From Azospirillum oleiclasticum (GTDB taxonomy: Bacteria; Pseudomonadota; Alphaproteobacteria; Azospirillales; Azospirillaceae), in NCBI RefSeq assembly GCF_013423485.1, contig NZ_JABFFR010000037.1, positions 1 through 64,000 on the forward strand: 64,000 bases of DNA, in the 5' to 3' direction. Positions 33,257 to 41,425 of the stretch are shown here, piece by piece. The notes beneath the pieces are model-generated. The model was not told the DNA's origin and did no database searches. It saw only the letters and a program-made list of their open reading frames with translations. A program made the translations under genes and the position numbers. Each line of letters starts with the position of its first letter. The first letter of the stretch is position 1.

Positions 33257-34201
33257 CTACCCCTCCGCGGCATCCAGCGCGCTGACCGCCTCCGGCACCG
33301 CGGCGCGCATCGCTTCGATGAAGCGGCGCAGGCGGACCGGCTGGAAGGGGGCGTGGGGGTAGACGAGGTGGACGGGCAGCGGCGACGCCTGCCAGTCCGG
33401 GGCCAGATGCAGCAGCCGGCCGGCGGCGAGGTCGTCGGCCATCGCCCAGGCGGACGCGACGGCGACCCCCAGCCCGCGGAGCGCCGCGTTGTGGAGCGCG
33501 TAGAGGCTGTCGGTGGACAGGCGCGGGCGGATGGGGAAGCGCGCCGTCTCCCCGGTGCCGGCGCGGGTCAGCTCCACCTCGTTGCGGTAGAAAGTGTGGA
33601 GCGCCAGCCAGGGCAGCCGGGCCAGGGCGGCCGGCTCCCGCGGCGGCGGGGCGCCGGTCAGAAGCGAGGGCGCCGCCACCACGATCCGCGACAGGGACCC
33701 CACCCGCAGCGCCACCAGCGACGGCTCCAGCACCGCGCCGACGCGGATGGCGCAGTCGATCCCCTCCGCGGTGAAATCCGGCATGCGGTCGTGCAGCCGC
33801 CACTCCACCTGGAGCCGCGGGAAGCGTTGCAGGAAGGCGGCCAGCGGGGCGACCAGCAGATCCTGGCCCAGCGCGTGCGGCACCACCACGCGCAGCAGGC
33901 CCGACGGCTCCTCCCCGTCGCCGCGCACGGCGCTTTCCAGCGATTGCCAGGCGGAGACCAGATCGCGGGCGCGCTCGTAGCAGCGCGCGCCGTCGTCGGT
34001 CAGCGTCATGGCGTGGGTGGACCGGTGCAGCAGCCGCACGCCCAGCGCCCGCTCCAGCGTCTGGAGCCGGCGGCTGACCGTCGGCTGGGTGCTGCCGAGC
34101 TGCGCCGCGGCGGCCGACAGGCTGCCCGCCTCGACGATGCGCAGGAAGGTGTCGAGCAGCGCCAGACGGTCGGCGCCGAGGGTGGCGGGGTCGATGCTCA
34201 T
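33257..34201 (-). CDS. LysR-type transcriptional regulator
   Basis: A 314-residue LysR-type regulator. The winged helix-turn-helix is at residues 11-70 (DRLALLDTFLRIVEAGSLSAAAAQLGSTQPTVSRRLQTLERALGVRLLHR, seen in the sequence). The substrate-binding domain follows from about 92 (LRVVVPHALGQDLL) with the usual two-lobed pattern. It belongs to the short-linker subgroup with a WxLPxVAP-like effector site. It is divergent from the MFS transporter with a 98-nt gap, the classical arrangement in which the regulator controls the exporter; the effector is unknown. Start ATG 34201 is preferred to the upstream in-frame Met at 34279, which would run into the intergenic box. Confidence 0.88.
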   Translation of the reverse strand: MSIDPATLGADRLALLDTFLRIVEAGSLSAAAAQLGSTQPTVSRRLQTLERALGVRLLHRSTHAMTLTDDGARCYERARDLVSAWQSLESAVRGDGEEPSGLLRVVVPHALGQDLLVAPLAAFLQRFPRLQVEWRLHDRMPDFTAEGIDCAIRVGAVLEPSLVALRVGSLSRIVVAAPSLLTGAPPPREPAALARLPWLALHTFYRNEVELTRAGTGETARFPIRPRLSTDSLYALHNAALRGLGVAVASAWAMADDLAAGRLLHLAPDWQASPLPVHLVYPHAPFQPVRLRRFIEAMRAAVPEAVSALDAAEG

Positions 34202-34206
34202 ACGCG

Positions 34207-34228
34207 CGACGTATAGCAAATCTACGCG
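34207..34228. promoter_or_regulatory. candidate LysR-type box between lysR gene and MFS gene
   Basis: CGTA (34210-34213) and TACG (34223-34226) flank 9 nt; the enclosed T at 34212 and A at 34224 satisfy T-N11-A. It is immediately upstream of the regulator's start codon in the divergent gap. The match is short, so the confidence is limited. Confidence 0.35.
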
Positions 34229-34299
34229 GGCACCGGCTACAGCCGCGCGGGATCGCGGGCCATACTCCGTTCCAGCCAATCATTGAAGGTCTTTCGACC

Positions 34300-35523
34300 A
34301 TGTCTGCTATTCCATCGGCGCATGCGATACCCGCCACCGACACGGGCGCCCGCGCCGGCCTCTCCACCCCGCTGGTCCTGCTGCTCGCCACCGGCGCGGG
34401 GCTGGCGGTCGCCACGCTCTATTACAGCCACCCCATGCTGGGCGTGCTGGGCGCCGACATCGGTGCCGACAGCCGCATGATCGGGCTGGTGCCGCCGCTG
34501 ACCCAGCTCGGCTACGCGCTGGGCATCCTGCTGCTGGCGCCGCTGGGCGACCGCTACGACCGGCGCCGCATCATCCTGGCCAAGGCCGCGGTGTTGTGCG
34601 CGGCGCTGCTGGCGGCCGGGGCCGCCCCCTCGGTGGTGCCGCTGCTGGCCGCCAGCCTCGCCATCGGCATCGCGGCCACGCTGGCGCAGGACATCGTGCC
34701 GGCCGCCGCCACGCTGGCCCCCGACGCCCACCGCGGCCGGGTGGTGGGCACCGTGATGACCGGGCTTCTGCTGGGCATCCTGCTGTCGCGCGTGGTCAGC
34801 GGCGTGGTGGCGGAGCAGTTCGGTTGGCGTGCCGTGTTCCTGGCCGCCGCCGTCAGCGTGGCGTTGCTGGCCGCCGCGCTGTGGCGCGGGCTGCCCCGCT
34901 TCGCGCCCACCACGCGGCTGTCCTACGGGGCGCTGCTGGGTTCGCTGGCCGGCTTGTGGGCGGCCTACCCGCGGCTGCGCCGGGCGGCGCTGGCGCAGGG
35001 GTTCCTGTCCATGGGCTTCAGCGCCTTCTGGTCGACGCTGGCGGTGATGCTGCACGAGGCGCCCTTCCAGCTCGGTGCCGCGGCGGCCGGCGCCTTCGGC
35101 GTGGCGGGTGCGGCGGGCGCGCTGGCGGCACCGCTGGCCGGCCGGCTGGCCGACCGGCGGGGGCCGGAGCTGGTGACCCGGCTGGGGGCGGCGCTGGCCG
35201 CCGGCTCCTTCGCGGTGATGGCGGCGATGCCGTGGCTGCCGCCTGAGGGTGCTTTGTGGCTGCTCCTGCTCAGCGCGGTCGGCTTCGACCTCGGCGTCCA
35301 GGCCTCCCTGATCGCGCACCAGACGATCATCTACGGGATCGACCCGGCGGCGCGCAGCCGGCTGAACGCGGTGCTGATGGTGTCGATGTTCGTCGGCATG
35401 GCCGCCGGCTCGGCGCTGGGCAGCCAGCTTCTGGCGCTGTGGGGCTGGATGGGCGTCACGGCACTCGCCACCGCCGCCGCCGCCGCGGCCCTGGCGGTGC
35501 GGGTGTGGCCGGCGGCGCGATGA
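34300..35523 (+). CDS. MFS transporter (multidrug/metabolite exporter type)
   Basis: A 407-residue major facilitator with about 12 helices. The loop 2-3 signature is GDRYDRRRIILAKA and the equivalent in the C-terminal half is GRLADRRGPELVTRLG, both clear. The first helix begins near residue 27 (LVLLLATGAGLAVATLYYSH). Y-S-H-P-M and the YYSHPMLGVL segment occur in the group of MFS proteins found with LysR regulators in proteobacteria, often annotated as MFS efflux. The ATG at 34300 follows GAAGG 25 nt upstream and has a weak ribosome site. Divergent from lysR. A strong hairpin ends the unit at about 35608. Substrate unknown. Confidence 0.88.
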   Translation: MSAIPSAHAIPATDTGARAGLSTPLVLLLATGAGLAVATLYYSHPMLGVLGADIGADSRMIGLVPPLTQLGYALGILLLAPLGDRYDRRRIILAKAAVLCAALLAAGAAPSVVPLLAASLAIGIAATLAQDIVPAAATLAPDAHRGRVVGTVMTGLLLGILLSRVVSGVVAEQFGWRAVFLAAAVSVALLAAALWRGLPRFAPTTRLSYGALLGSLAGLWAAYPRLRRAALAQGFLSMGFSAFWSTLAVMLHEAPFQLGAAAAGAFGVAGAAGALAAPLAGRLADRRGPELVTRLGAALAAGSFAVMAAMPWLPPEGALWLLLLSAVGFDLGVQASLIAHQTIIYGIDPAARSRLNAVLMVSMFVGMAAGSALGSQLLALWGWMGVTALATAAAAAALAVRVWPAAR

Positions 35524-35555
35524 TCCGGCGCTTGAGCGGTTGATGCCCGCATCGA

Positions 35556-35608
35556 GCGGCGCGTGGCGTGGCGATTGTGTGACCGCCACGCCACGCGCCG
35601 CCGCTTTT
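35556..35608 (+). terminator. strong intrinsic terminator after the MFS gene
   Basis: An 18-bp perfect stem (35556-35573 with 35584-35601) and a 10-nt loop, followed by CTTTT (35604-35608). The arms begin GCGGCGCGTGG and end CCACGCGCCGC. It is 33 nt after the MFS stop. Confidence 0.8.
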
Positions 35609-35741
35609 GTATTGCGGCACAGCACGAGGGCGCGGCGGGGTGGATTGTTGCGCGGGTAGGCTCCATCTGCTGTCCGAAGCGCCTACGCGGTAATCCGCCC
35701 GGGCGGCCGGAAGATGGACAGCGACCGGGAGTCATGACGCC

Positions 35742-36710
35742 ATGGCGGAAGCGCCTCTGAGAGTCGTCCTAGCCCAACCGCGGGGGTTCTGCGCGGGTGT
35801 CGAGCGCGCCATCGAGATCGTCGAGCGCGCGATCACCAAATACGGCCCGCCGGTCTATGTCCGGCACGAGATCGTGCACAACCGCCATGTCGTGGAAATG
35901 CTGAAGCAGCGCGGCGCCCGCTTCGTGGAGGAGGTGGACGAGATCCCCACCGGCGCGGTCACGGTCTTCAGCGCCCACGGTGTCGCCACGCTGGTGGAGC
36001 GCTGGGCCGACGAGCGCAGCCTGCACGTGATCGACGCCACCTGCCCGCTGGTCACCAAGGTGCACCGCGAGGGCCAGCGCTACGCGCGGGCCGGCTACGA
36101 CGTGGTGCTGATCGGCCACAAGGGCCACCCGGAGGTGGAGGGCACGCTGGGCCAGATCGACGGTCCCGTCCATCTGGTGCCGGATGTGGCCGCGGTCGCC
36201 GCGGTGACCCCGCGCGACCCGGCCCGCATCGCCTACGTCACCCAGACCACGCTGAGCGTGGACGACACCCGCGACATCATCCGCGCGCTGACGGAGCGCT
36301 TTCCGGCCATCGTCGGCCCCGACGTGAAGGACATCTGCTACGCCACCCAGAACCGCCAGTCGGCGGTGCGGGCGCTGGCCGAACGGGTCGACCTGATCCT
36401 GGTGGTGGGGGCGAGGAACAGCTCCAACTCCAACCGGCTGCGCGAGATCGGCGCGCTGATGGGGCGGCCCGCCCACCTGATCGACGGTCCGCAGGATCTG
36501 GATCCGGCCTGGCTGGACGGCGTGGCCGCGGTGGGCGTCACCGCCGGCGCCTCGGCCCCGGAGGTGCTGGTGCGGGGCGTGGTGGAGCGGCTGTCCGCCC
36601 TGCGCACGGCGCGGGTGGAAACGCTGGACGGCATCCGCGAGGATGTGCACTTCAAGCTGCCGGACGAACTGGTCGCGGCCGCACCGCTTTCCGAGCCGGC
36701 GGTTTCCTGA
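35742..36710 (+). CDS. ispH: 4-hydroxy-3-methylbut-2-enyl diphosphate reductase IspH
   Basis: A 322-residue iron-sulphur enzyme that makes isopentenyl and dimethylallyl diphosphate in the last step of the MEP pathway. The three cluster cysteines are present: C17 (RGFCAGVERA), C101 (DATCPLV) and C199 (KDICYATQNRQ). The active-site glutamate region (VTQTTLS) and the conserved NSSNSNRL motif are also present. There is no signal peptide; cytoplasmic. The start ATG 35742 has no strong ribosome site but fits the family N-terminus. It is followed within 63 nt by hpnH, a common association in alphaproteobacteria: isoprenoid supply linked to hopanoid side-chain synthesis. A promoter before it is not obvious. 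Confidence 0.95.
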   Translation: MAEAPLRVVLAQPRGFCAGVERAIEIVERAITKYGPPVYVRHEIVHNRHVVEMLKQRGARFVEEVDEIPTGAVTVFSAHGVATLVERWADERSLHVIDATCPLVTKVHREGQRYARAGYDVVLIGHKGHPEVEGTLGQIDGPVHLVPDVAAVAAVTPRDPARIAYVTQTTLSVDDTRDIIRALTERFPAIVGPDVKDICYATQNRQSAVRALAERVDLILVVGARNSSNSNRLREIGALMGRPAHLIDGPQDLDPAWLDGVAAVGVTAGASAPEVLVRGVVERLSALRTARVETLDGIREDVHFKLPDELVAAAPLSEPAVS

Positions 36711-36773
36711 TAGAACCCCTCGGATTTTCCCCCTCGGTCCTTCCTGAAACGCCCAGACGGCGGAGGTCTCCCC

Positions 36774-37904
36774 TTGGCAATCCCGATGCGACAGCAGGCG
36801 GCGGTCGGCGCCTACATCCTGAAGCAGCGGCTCCTCGGCCGGAAGCGTTACCCGCTGGTGCTGATGCTGGAGCCGCTCTACCAGTGCAACCTGGCCTGCG
36901 CCGGCTGCGGCAAGATCGATTATCCCGACAGCATCCTGCGCCGCCGCCTGTCGGTGGAGGAGTGCCTGAGCGCGGTGGACGAGTGCGGCGCCCCCGTCGT
37001 CACCATCCCCGGCGGCGAACCGCTGCTGCACAAGGACATCGTCAAGATCGTCGATGGCATCGTCGCCAAGGGCAAATACGTCTATCTCTGCACCAACGCG
37101 CTGCTGCTGGAAAAGCGACTGGACCAGTTCACACCCAGCCAGTTCCTGACCTTCTCCGTCCATCTCGACGGGCTGAAGGAGCAGCACGACAAGGCGGTCA
37201 GCCAGACCGGCGTGTTCGACCGCGCGGTGTCGGCGATCAAGGCGGCGCGCGCCAAGGGATTCCGGGTCAGCGTCAACTGCACCCTGTTCGACGACGCCAA
37301 GCCGGCGGAGGTCGCCGCCTTCTTCGACTATGTGAAGGAACTGGGCGTCGAGGGCGTGACCGTCGCGCCCGGCTACGCCTACGAGCGCGCCCCGGACCAG
37401 GAGCATTTCCTCAACCGCCGCAAGACCAAGCAGCTCTTCCGCGAGGTCTTCAAGCTGGGCAAGGGCAGGAAGTGGCCCTTCAACCAGTCCTCGCTCTATC
37501 TGGACTTCCTGGCCGGCAACCAGACCTACAAATGCACGCCCTGGGGCACGCCGACCCGCAACGTGTTCGGCTGGCAGCGGCCGTGCTACCTGCTCAACGA
37601 GGGCTACGCCAAGACCTTCAAGGAGCTGATGGAGGACACGGACTGGGACAGCTACGGCACCGGGGCCTATGAGAAGTGCGCGGATTGCATGGCCCATTGC
37701 GGCTACGAGCCGACCGCGGTCACCGACGCCACCGCCAACCCGCTGAAGATGATGGCGGTGTCGCTGCGCGGCCCCCGCACCGACGGCGACTTCGCCCCGG
37801 AAATCCCGCTGGACCGCCAGCGCCCAGCCGAGTTCAAGCACGAGGATCTGGTGAAGAGCGCGGTCAACAGCTCCACCAAGGCACCGGAAAAGGCGGCGGG
37901 CTGA
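36774..37904 (+). CDS. hpnH: radical SAM adenosyl hopene transferase HpnH
   Basis: A 376-residue radical SAM enzyme. The [4Fe-4S] cysteines C38, C42 and C45 are in YQCNLACAGCGKIDY (CxxxCxxC). IPGGEPLLHKDI is the GGE motif for SAM. It joins a 5'-deoxyadenosyl radical to hopene, giving adenosylhopane, the committed step to extended C35 hopanoids. The C-terminal part has a cysteine-rich segment, EKCADCMAHCGYEP (residues about 300-313), part of the family's SPASM-like end. The start TTG 36774 is chosen because CGGAGGT lies 7 nt upstream; ATG 36786 lacks such a site. hpnL follows after 48 nt. Confidence 0.94.
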   Translation: MAIPMRQQAAVGAYILKQRLLGRKRYPLVLMLEPLYQCNLACAGCGKIDYPDSILRRRLSVEECLSAVDECGAPVVTIPGGEPLLHKDIVKIVDGIVAKGKYVYLCTNALLLEKRLDQFTPSQFLTFSVHLDGLKEQHDKAVSQTGVFDRAVSAIKAARAKGFRVSVNCTLFDDAKPAEVAAFFDYVKELGVEGVTVAPGYAYERAPDQEHFLNRRKTKQLFREVFKLGKGRKWPFNQSSLYLDFLAGNQTYKCTPWGTPTRNVFGWQRPCYLLNEGYAKTFKELMEDTDWDSYGTGAYEKCADCMAHCGYEPTAVTDATANPLKMMAVSLRGPRTDGDFAPEIPLDRQRPAEFKHEDLVKSAVNSSTKAPEKAAG

Positions 37905-37958
37905 CCCTCTCCCTCCCCTCTCCGGAGGGATGCGGGCTTTCCGAAGTGGTGTGTGACG

Positions 37959-38951
37959 ATGCGCTGGAGCCTGTGGCTTCTTGGGCTGGGCGGGTTCGCG
38001 GCGGCCGTTTGGATGGTGGTGGACATCGGGGCCGGCGATGTGGCGTCGGCGCTGGCGGCGATCGGCTGGGGGGCGCTGCTGGTGCTGGCCTTCCGTGCGC
38101 TGCCGCTGTGGTTCGACGCCGCCGGCTGGCGCGTGCTGTTCGCCCGCGGGGCGCGGCCGCCGATGGGCGTGACCTGGTGGGTGCGCTGGATCTCCGAGAG
38201 CGTCAACGCGCTGCTGCCGGTCGCGCAGATCGGGGGCGAGGTGGTGCGCGCCCACCTGATCAGCCGGAGCAGCGTGGTGCCCCGCCCCGCCATTGGCACC
38301 GGCGAGGCGGCGGCGACCGTCATCGTCGACATGACCACCGGGCTGATCGCCACCGCCCTGTTCAGCCTGACCGGGCTGCTCCTGCTGCTCGGCCGCCACG
38401 CCGATGTGGGCGTGACCGGCGCCGTCTGGTGGGCGCTGGGCGGGCTGGCGCTGATGACCGGGGGCTTCGTGGCGGCGCAGCGCAGCGGCCTCGTCACCCG
38501 CGCGGTGCGGGCGGTGGCGGTGCGGCTGGCGCGCGGCCGGGCCGGCGCCTTCGTGGCCGAGATGAACACGTTGGACCGCGCCTTCGAGCGCATGTGGGCC
38601 GACCATGGCGCCATCCTCGCCTCGGCCGGCTGGCGCTTCGCCTCCTTCCTGGCCGGGGCGGCGGAGGTGTGGCTGGTCCTGCTGCTGCTGGGGCACCCCA
38701 TCGGCTGGGACGACGCGCTGATGCTGGAGGCGCTGTCGACCGCCGCCCGCAGCGCCGCCTTCGCCATCCCCGGCGGGCTCGGCGTGCAGGAGGGCAGCCT
38801 GCTGGTGCTCGGCCAGCTCATCGGGCTCGACGCGCCGACCGCCCTGGCGCTGGCCCTGGTGAAACGCCTGCGCGAGGTGGTCACCGGCCTGCCGGCGCTG
38901 GCGCTGTGGTGGTGGGTGGGCACCCGGAGCCCGGCACCGAGGGAACCATGA
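37959..38951 (+). CDS. hpnL: hopanoid-associated membrane protein HpnL (UPF0104 / LPG-synthase TM-like)
   Basis: A 330-residue inner-membrane protein with about eight helices (residues 4-22, 35-50, 72-92, 107-130, 136-155, 197-222, 233-260, 280-310). It belongs to the family with homology to the membrane domain of lysylphosphatidylglycerol synthase: VNALLPVAQIGGEVVRAHLI and FAIPGGLGVQEGSLLVLGQL are its hallmarks. In hopanoid clusters it is named HpnL and its function is not defined; transport or lipid modification is likely. An ATG at 37959 is preferred; GTG 37953 is two codons earlier. The stop overlaps the start of the lrp gene by 4 nt (ATGA). Confidence 0.82.
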   Translation: MRWSLWLLGLGGFAAAVWMVVDIGAGDVASALAAIGWGALLVLAFRALPLWFDAAGWRVLFARGARPPMGVTWWVRWISESVNALLPVAQIGGEVVRAHLISRSSVVPRPAIGTGEAAATVIVDMTTGLIATALFSLTGLLLLLGRHADVGVTGAVWWALGGLALMTGGFVAAQRSGLVTRAVRAVAVRLARGRAGAFVAEMNTLDRAFERMWADHGAILASAGWRFASFLAGAAEVWLVLLLLGHPIGWDDALMLEALSTAARSAAFAIPGGLGVQEGSLLVLGQLIGLDAPTALALALVKRLREVVTGLPALALWWWVGTRSPAPREP

Positions 38952-39445
38952 GGAAAAGCGCCCGCGCGCTGGACCGCATCGACCTGCGCATCCTGGCGGC
39001 ACTCCAGGCGGACGGGCGGATCACCAACGCCGCGCTTGCCGAGCGGATCGGCCTGTCCCCCAGCCCTTGCCTGGAGCGGGTGCGGCGACTGGAGCAGACC
39101 GGCTTCATCCGCCGCTACACGGCCGAAATCGACCTGTCCCCGGTGACGCGGACGGTGACCGTCTTCGCCGAGGTCACGCTGGCCAGCCACGCCCAGGCCG
39201 ATTTCGCCCGCTTCGAGGCGGCGCTGGCGGCCGAACCGGCGGTGGTGGAGGCGCATTGCGTCGGCGGCGGCATCGACTATGTCCTGCGCATCGTCGCCCG
39301 CGACATCGCCGATTATCACGAGACCAGCGAACGGCTGCTGGCTTCGGCCCCGGAGGTGGCGAACCTGACCAGCTACGTCGCCATCCGCCGTGTCAAGGCC
39401 GACAGCGGCCTGCCGCTCGACCGGCTGGCCGACCCGGAGGCGTGA
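38948..39445 (+). CDS. Lrp/AsnC-family transcriptional regulator
   Basis: A 165-residue Lrp/AsnC-type regulator. The N-terminal helix-turn-helix (LDRIDLRILAALQADGRITNAALAERIGLSPSPCLERVRRLEQTGFIRRY) covers residues 8-58, and the RAM ligand-binding domain covers 66-150 (TVFAEVTLASHAQADFARFEAAL, then VVEAHCVGGGIDYVLRIVA). The sequence resembles BkdR/Lrp homologues that act on branched-chain amino acid metabolism. Its start overlaps the hpnL stop, so it is coupled to hpnL, but a leucine-dehydrogenase-like gene is transcribed 131 nt downstream and is the plausible target. A TGGAAC/GTTCCA dyad lies in that gap. Confidence 0.9.
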   Translation: MRKSARALDRIDLRILAALQADGRITNAALAERIGLSPSPCLERVRRLEQTGFIRRYTAEIDLSPVTRTVTVFAEVTLASHAQADFARFEAALAAEPAVVEAHCVGGGIDYVLRIVARDIADYHETSERLLASAPEVANLTSYVAIRRVKADSGLPLDRLADPEA

Positions 39446-39542
39446 CGCCGCAGAATCGCCGGCCTTCCCGCCCGGCCGCCGCAGAGCCTGCGCCGGGACG
39501 CCCGGCCTTCCGGAGAACATCCTCCGCAACCCGTGCGATCCT

Positions 39543-39561
39543 TGGAACGTACAATGTTCCA
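39543..39561. promoter_or_regulatory. Lrp-type dyad before the dehydrogenase gene
   Basis: TGGAAC (39543-39548) and GTTCCA (39556-39561) flank a 7-nt A+T-rich spacer 16 nt before the ATG at 39577. The size fits a half-turn-spaced Lrp/AsnC site, and the Lrp-type regulator is the neighbouring gene. This is inferred. Confidence 0.45.
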
Positions 39562-39576
39562 TCAGGGGGCCGGGCC

Positions 39577-40632
39577 ATGGGCGTCTTCTCCGCCGGGGAT
39601 TTCCAGGATCACGAGCAAGTCGTCTTCGTCCGCGACCCGGCCACGGGCTTGCGCGCCATCGTCGCCATCCACAGCACGGCCCGCGGCCCGGCCTTCGGCG
39701 GCTGCCGCCTGTGGCCCTACGCCACGGAGGAGGAGGCGCTGCGCGACGTGCTGCGCCTGTCGGCGGGGATGACGCTGAAGGCGGCGGTCATGGGGCTGCC
39801 CTTCGGCGGCGGCAAGTCGGTCATCATCGGCGACCCGGCGCGCGACAAGACGCCGGAGCTTCTGCACGCCATGGGACGCGCGGTGCACGCGCTGGGCGGA
39901 CGTTACCTGATGGCCGACGATGTCGGCACCACGGTGGGCGACATGGCGGTGATCCGTCGGGTGACGCCGCACGCCCGCGGGCTGGCCGGCGCCGACGGCG
40001 CCCCCTGCCCCGCCACCGCCTGGGGCGTGTACCAGGGCATGCTGGCCGCGGCGGAGCACGCCTTCGGCAGCCCGGATCTCGCCGGGCGGAGGGTGGCGGT
40101 CCAGGGGCTGGGCAGCGTGGGCATGCGGCTGTGCGGGTTCCTGCACGCGGCCGGGGCACGGCTGCTGGTCGGCGACCTCGACCCGGCGCGGGTGGAGACG
40201 GCGTGCCGGCGCTTTGCCGCCGTGGCGGTCGAGCCCGCCGCCATCCTGGGGGCGGAGGCCGACGTGCTGTCGCCCAACGCGCTGGGTGCGGTGCTGGACG
40301 ACCGCAGCATCCCGGCCATCCGGGCGCCTGTGGTCTGCGGCGCGGCCAACAACCAGCTCGCCGAACCGCGGCACGGGGAGGCGCTGCACCGCCGCGGCAT
40401 CCTCTACGCCCCCGATTTCGTGGTGAACGCCGGCGGGCTGATCGACGTGGCGCACGAGGGGCCGGGCTACGACCCCGCCGCGGTGCTGCGCGACTGCGAG
40501 CGCATCCGCCGGGTCGCGGCGGAGCTGTTCGGGCGCGCGGCGCGCGAGGGCCGGCCGACCGCGGATGTGGCGCTGGAGATGGCCGCCGCGGCGCTGCCCG
40601 GACGCAACCCAGGCCCGCGACTCGCCGCCTGA
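39577..40632 (+). CDS. leucine-dehydrogenase-like Glu/Leu/Phe/Val dehydrogenase
   Basis: A 351-residue amino-acid dehydrogenase. The family hallmark, MTLKAAVMGLPFGGGKSVIIG, carries the catalytic lysine in GGGK near residue 80. The NAD site VAVQGLGSVGMRLCGFL and the ANNQLAEPRHGEALHRRGILYAPDFVVNAGGLIDV segment match leucine and phenylalanine dehydrogenases. It likely deaminates branched-chain amino acids to 2-oxo acids; substrate choice cannot be decided from sequence. Start ATG 39577 follows GGGGGC at a good distance. The Lrp-type regulator upstream and the TGGAAC/GTTCCA dyad suggest amino-acid-dependent control. The length of 351 is within the usual range for leucine dehydrogenases. Confidence 0.86.
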   Translation: MGVFSAGDFQDHEQVVFVRDPATGLRAIVAIHSTARGPAFGGCRLWPYATEEEALRDVLRLSAGMTLKAAVMGLPFGGGKSVIIGDPARDKTPELLHAMGRAVHALGGRYLMADDVGTTVGDMAVIRRVTPHARGLAGADGAPCPATAWGVYQGMLAAAEHAFGSPDLAGRRVAVQGLGSVGMRLCGFLHAAGARLLVGDLDPARVETACRRFAAVAVEPAAILGAEADVLSPNALGAVLDDRSIPAIRAPVVCGAANNQLAEPRHGEALHRRGILYAPDFVVNAGGLIDVAHEGPGYDPAAVLRDCERIRRVAAELFGRAAREGRPTADVALEMAAAALPGRNPGPRLAA

Positions 40633-40669
40633 AGCGTGGCCGTCATGCGTGCAGTGCAAAAAGGGGGGC

Positions 40670-40705
40670 TTGACAGGGGTGAGTGAGCGCTCACTTACTC
40701 ACCCC
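40670..40705 (+). promoter_or_regulatory. TTGACA promoter overlapped by nested palindromic TetR-type operator
   Basis: A consensus TTGACA (40670-40675) is followed by a perfect 14-bp palindrome, AGTGAGCGCTCACT (40682-40695), nested in outer arms GGGGTGAGT (40676-40684) and ACTCACCCC (40697-40705). A weak -10 is expected around 40693-40699, so transcription would start at or near the ATG at 40706. The geometry suits self-repression by the TetR regulator; leaderless translation is possible. Confidence 0.65.
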
Positions 40706-41425
40706 ATGTCCAAGGACCGCCTCGACAGCACGGAACGACGCAACGCCATCGTGGAGGCGGCCCTGCCGCTGTTCGCGCGCAAGGGCTTCGCCGCCACCAC
40801 GACGAAGGAGATCGCGTCCGCCGCCGGCGTGTCGGAGGCGTTGATCTTCAAGCATTTCCCCAGCAAGGCGGCGCTCTACGACCACATCCTGCGCTCCTGC
40901 ATCGAGGGCGACGAGGAGTTGAAGGCGCTGCTGGCCCGGCAGCCCTCCACCGACACGCTGGTCACGGTGGTGCGCGGGCTGGTCCAGTTCTACACCATGG
41001 AGCTGCCGGAGGATCCGGCGGCGCTGGCCCGGCACCGGCTGTTCCTGCTGAGCCTGCTGGACGACGGCGAATACGCGCGCGTCGTCTACCGCTGGCTGGA
41101 GGAGGCGCTGATGCCGGTCTTCACGGCGTCGGTCGAGGCGGCGGAGGCGACGGGCGACGTCGTGCCCTCGCCGGTGGCCGCCGCCAACCGCCTGTGGTTC
41201 GCCGAGCATCTCGGCAGCATGCTGGCGAATCTCTGCCTGGGCGGCCAGTCGGCCGTCGTCCACCCCTGCCGCGACGAGACGCTCGCCCGGCAGGCGGCGT
41301 GGTTCATCCTGCGCGGGGTCGGCATGACCGACGTGGCGCTGGCCCGTTACGCGGACCAGCCCTGGCTGCCCCCGTCCCAATCCACCCCCGACAACGGCAA
41401 CGGGCCGAAGCGAGGCCGATCGTGA
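40706..41425 (+). CDS. TetR/AcrR-family transcriptional repressor of the efflux operon
   Basis: A 239-residue TetR-type regulator. The helix-turn-helix region RRNAIVEAALPLFARKGFAATTTKEIASAAGVSEALIFKHFPSKAALYDHI is at residues 11-61. The C-terminal ligand domain has the WxFxxxL-type pattern and VVRGLVQFYTMELPEDPA. The ATG at 40706 immediately follows the operator arms; there is no ribosome site in the 20 nt before it. The stop overlaps the adaptor start (GTG 41422, GTGA), so the repressor is the first gene of the RND operon and is likely autoregulated. Inducer unknown. It could be a TtgR/AcrR-like drug sensor. Confidence 0.9.
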   Translation: MSKDRLDSTERRNAIVEAALPLFARKGFAATTTKEIASAAGVSEALIFKHFPSKAALYDHILRSCIEGDEELKALLARQPSTDTLVTVVRGLVQFYTMELPEDPAALARHRLFLLSLLDDGEYARVVYRWLEEALMPVFTASVEAAEATGDVVPSPVAAANRLWFAEHLGSMLANLCLGGQSAVVHPCRDETLARQAAWFILRGVGMTDVALARYADQPWLPPSQSTPDNGNGPKRGRS

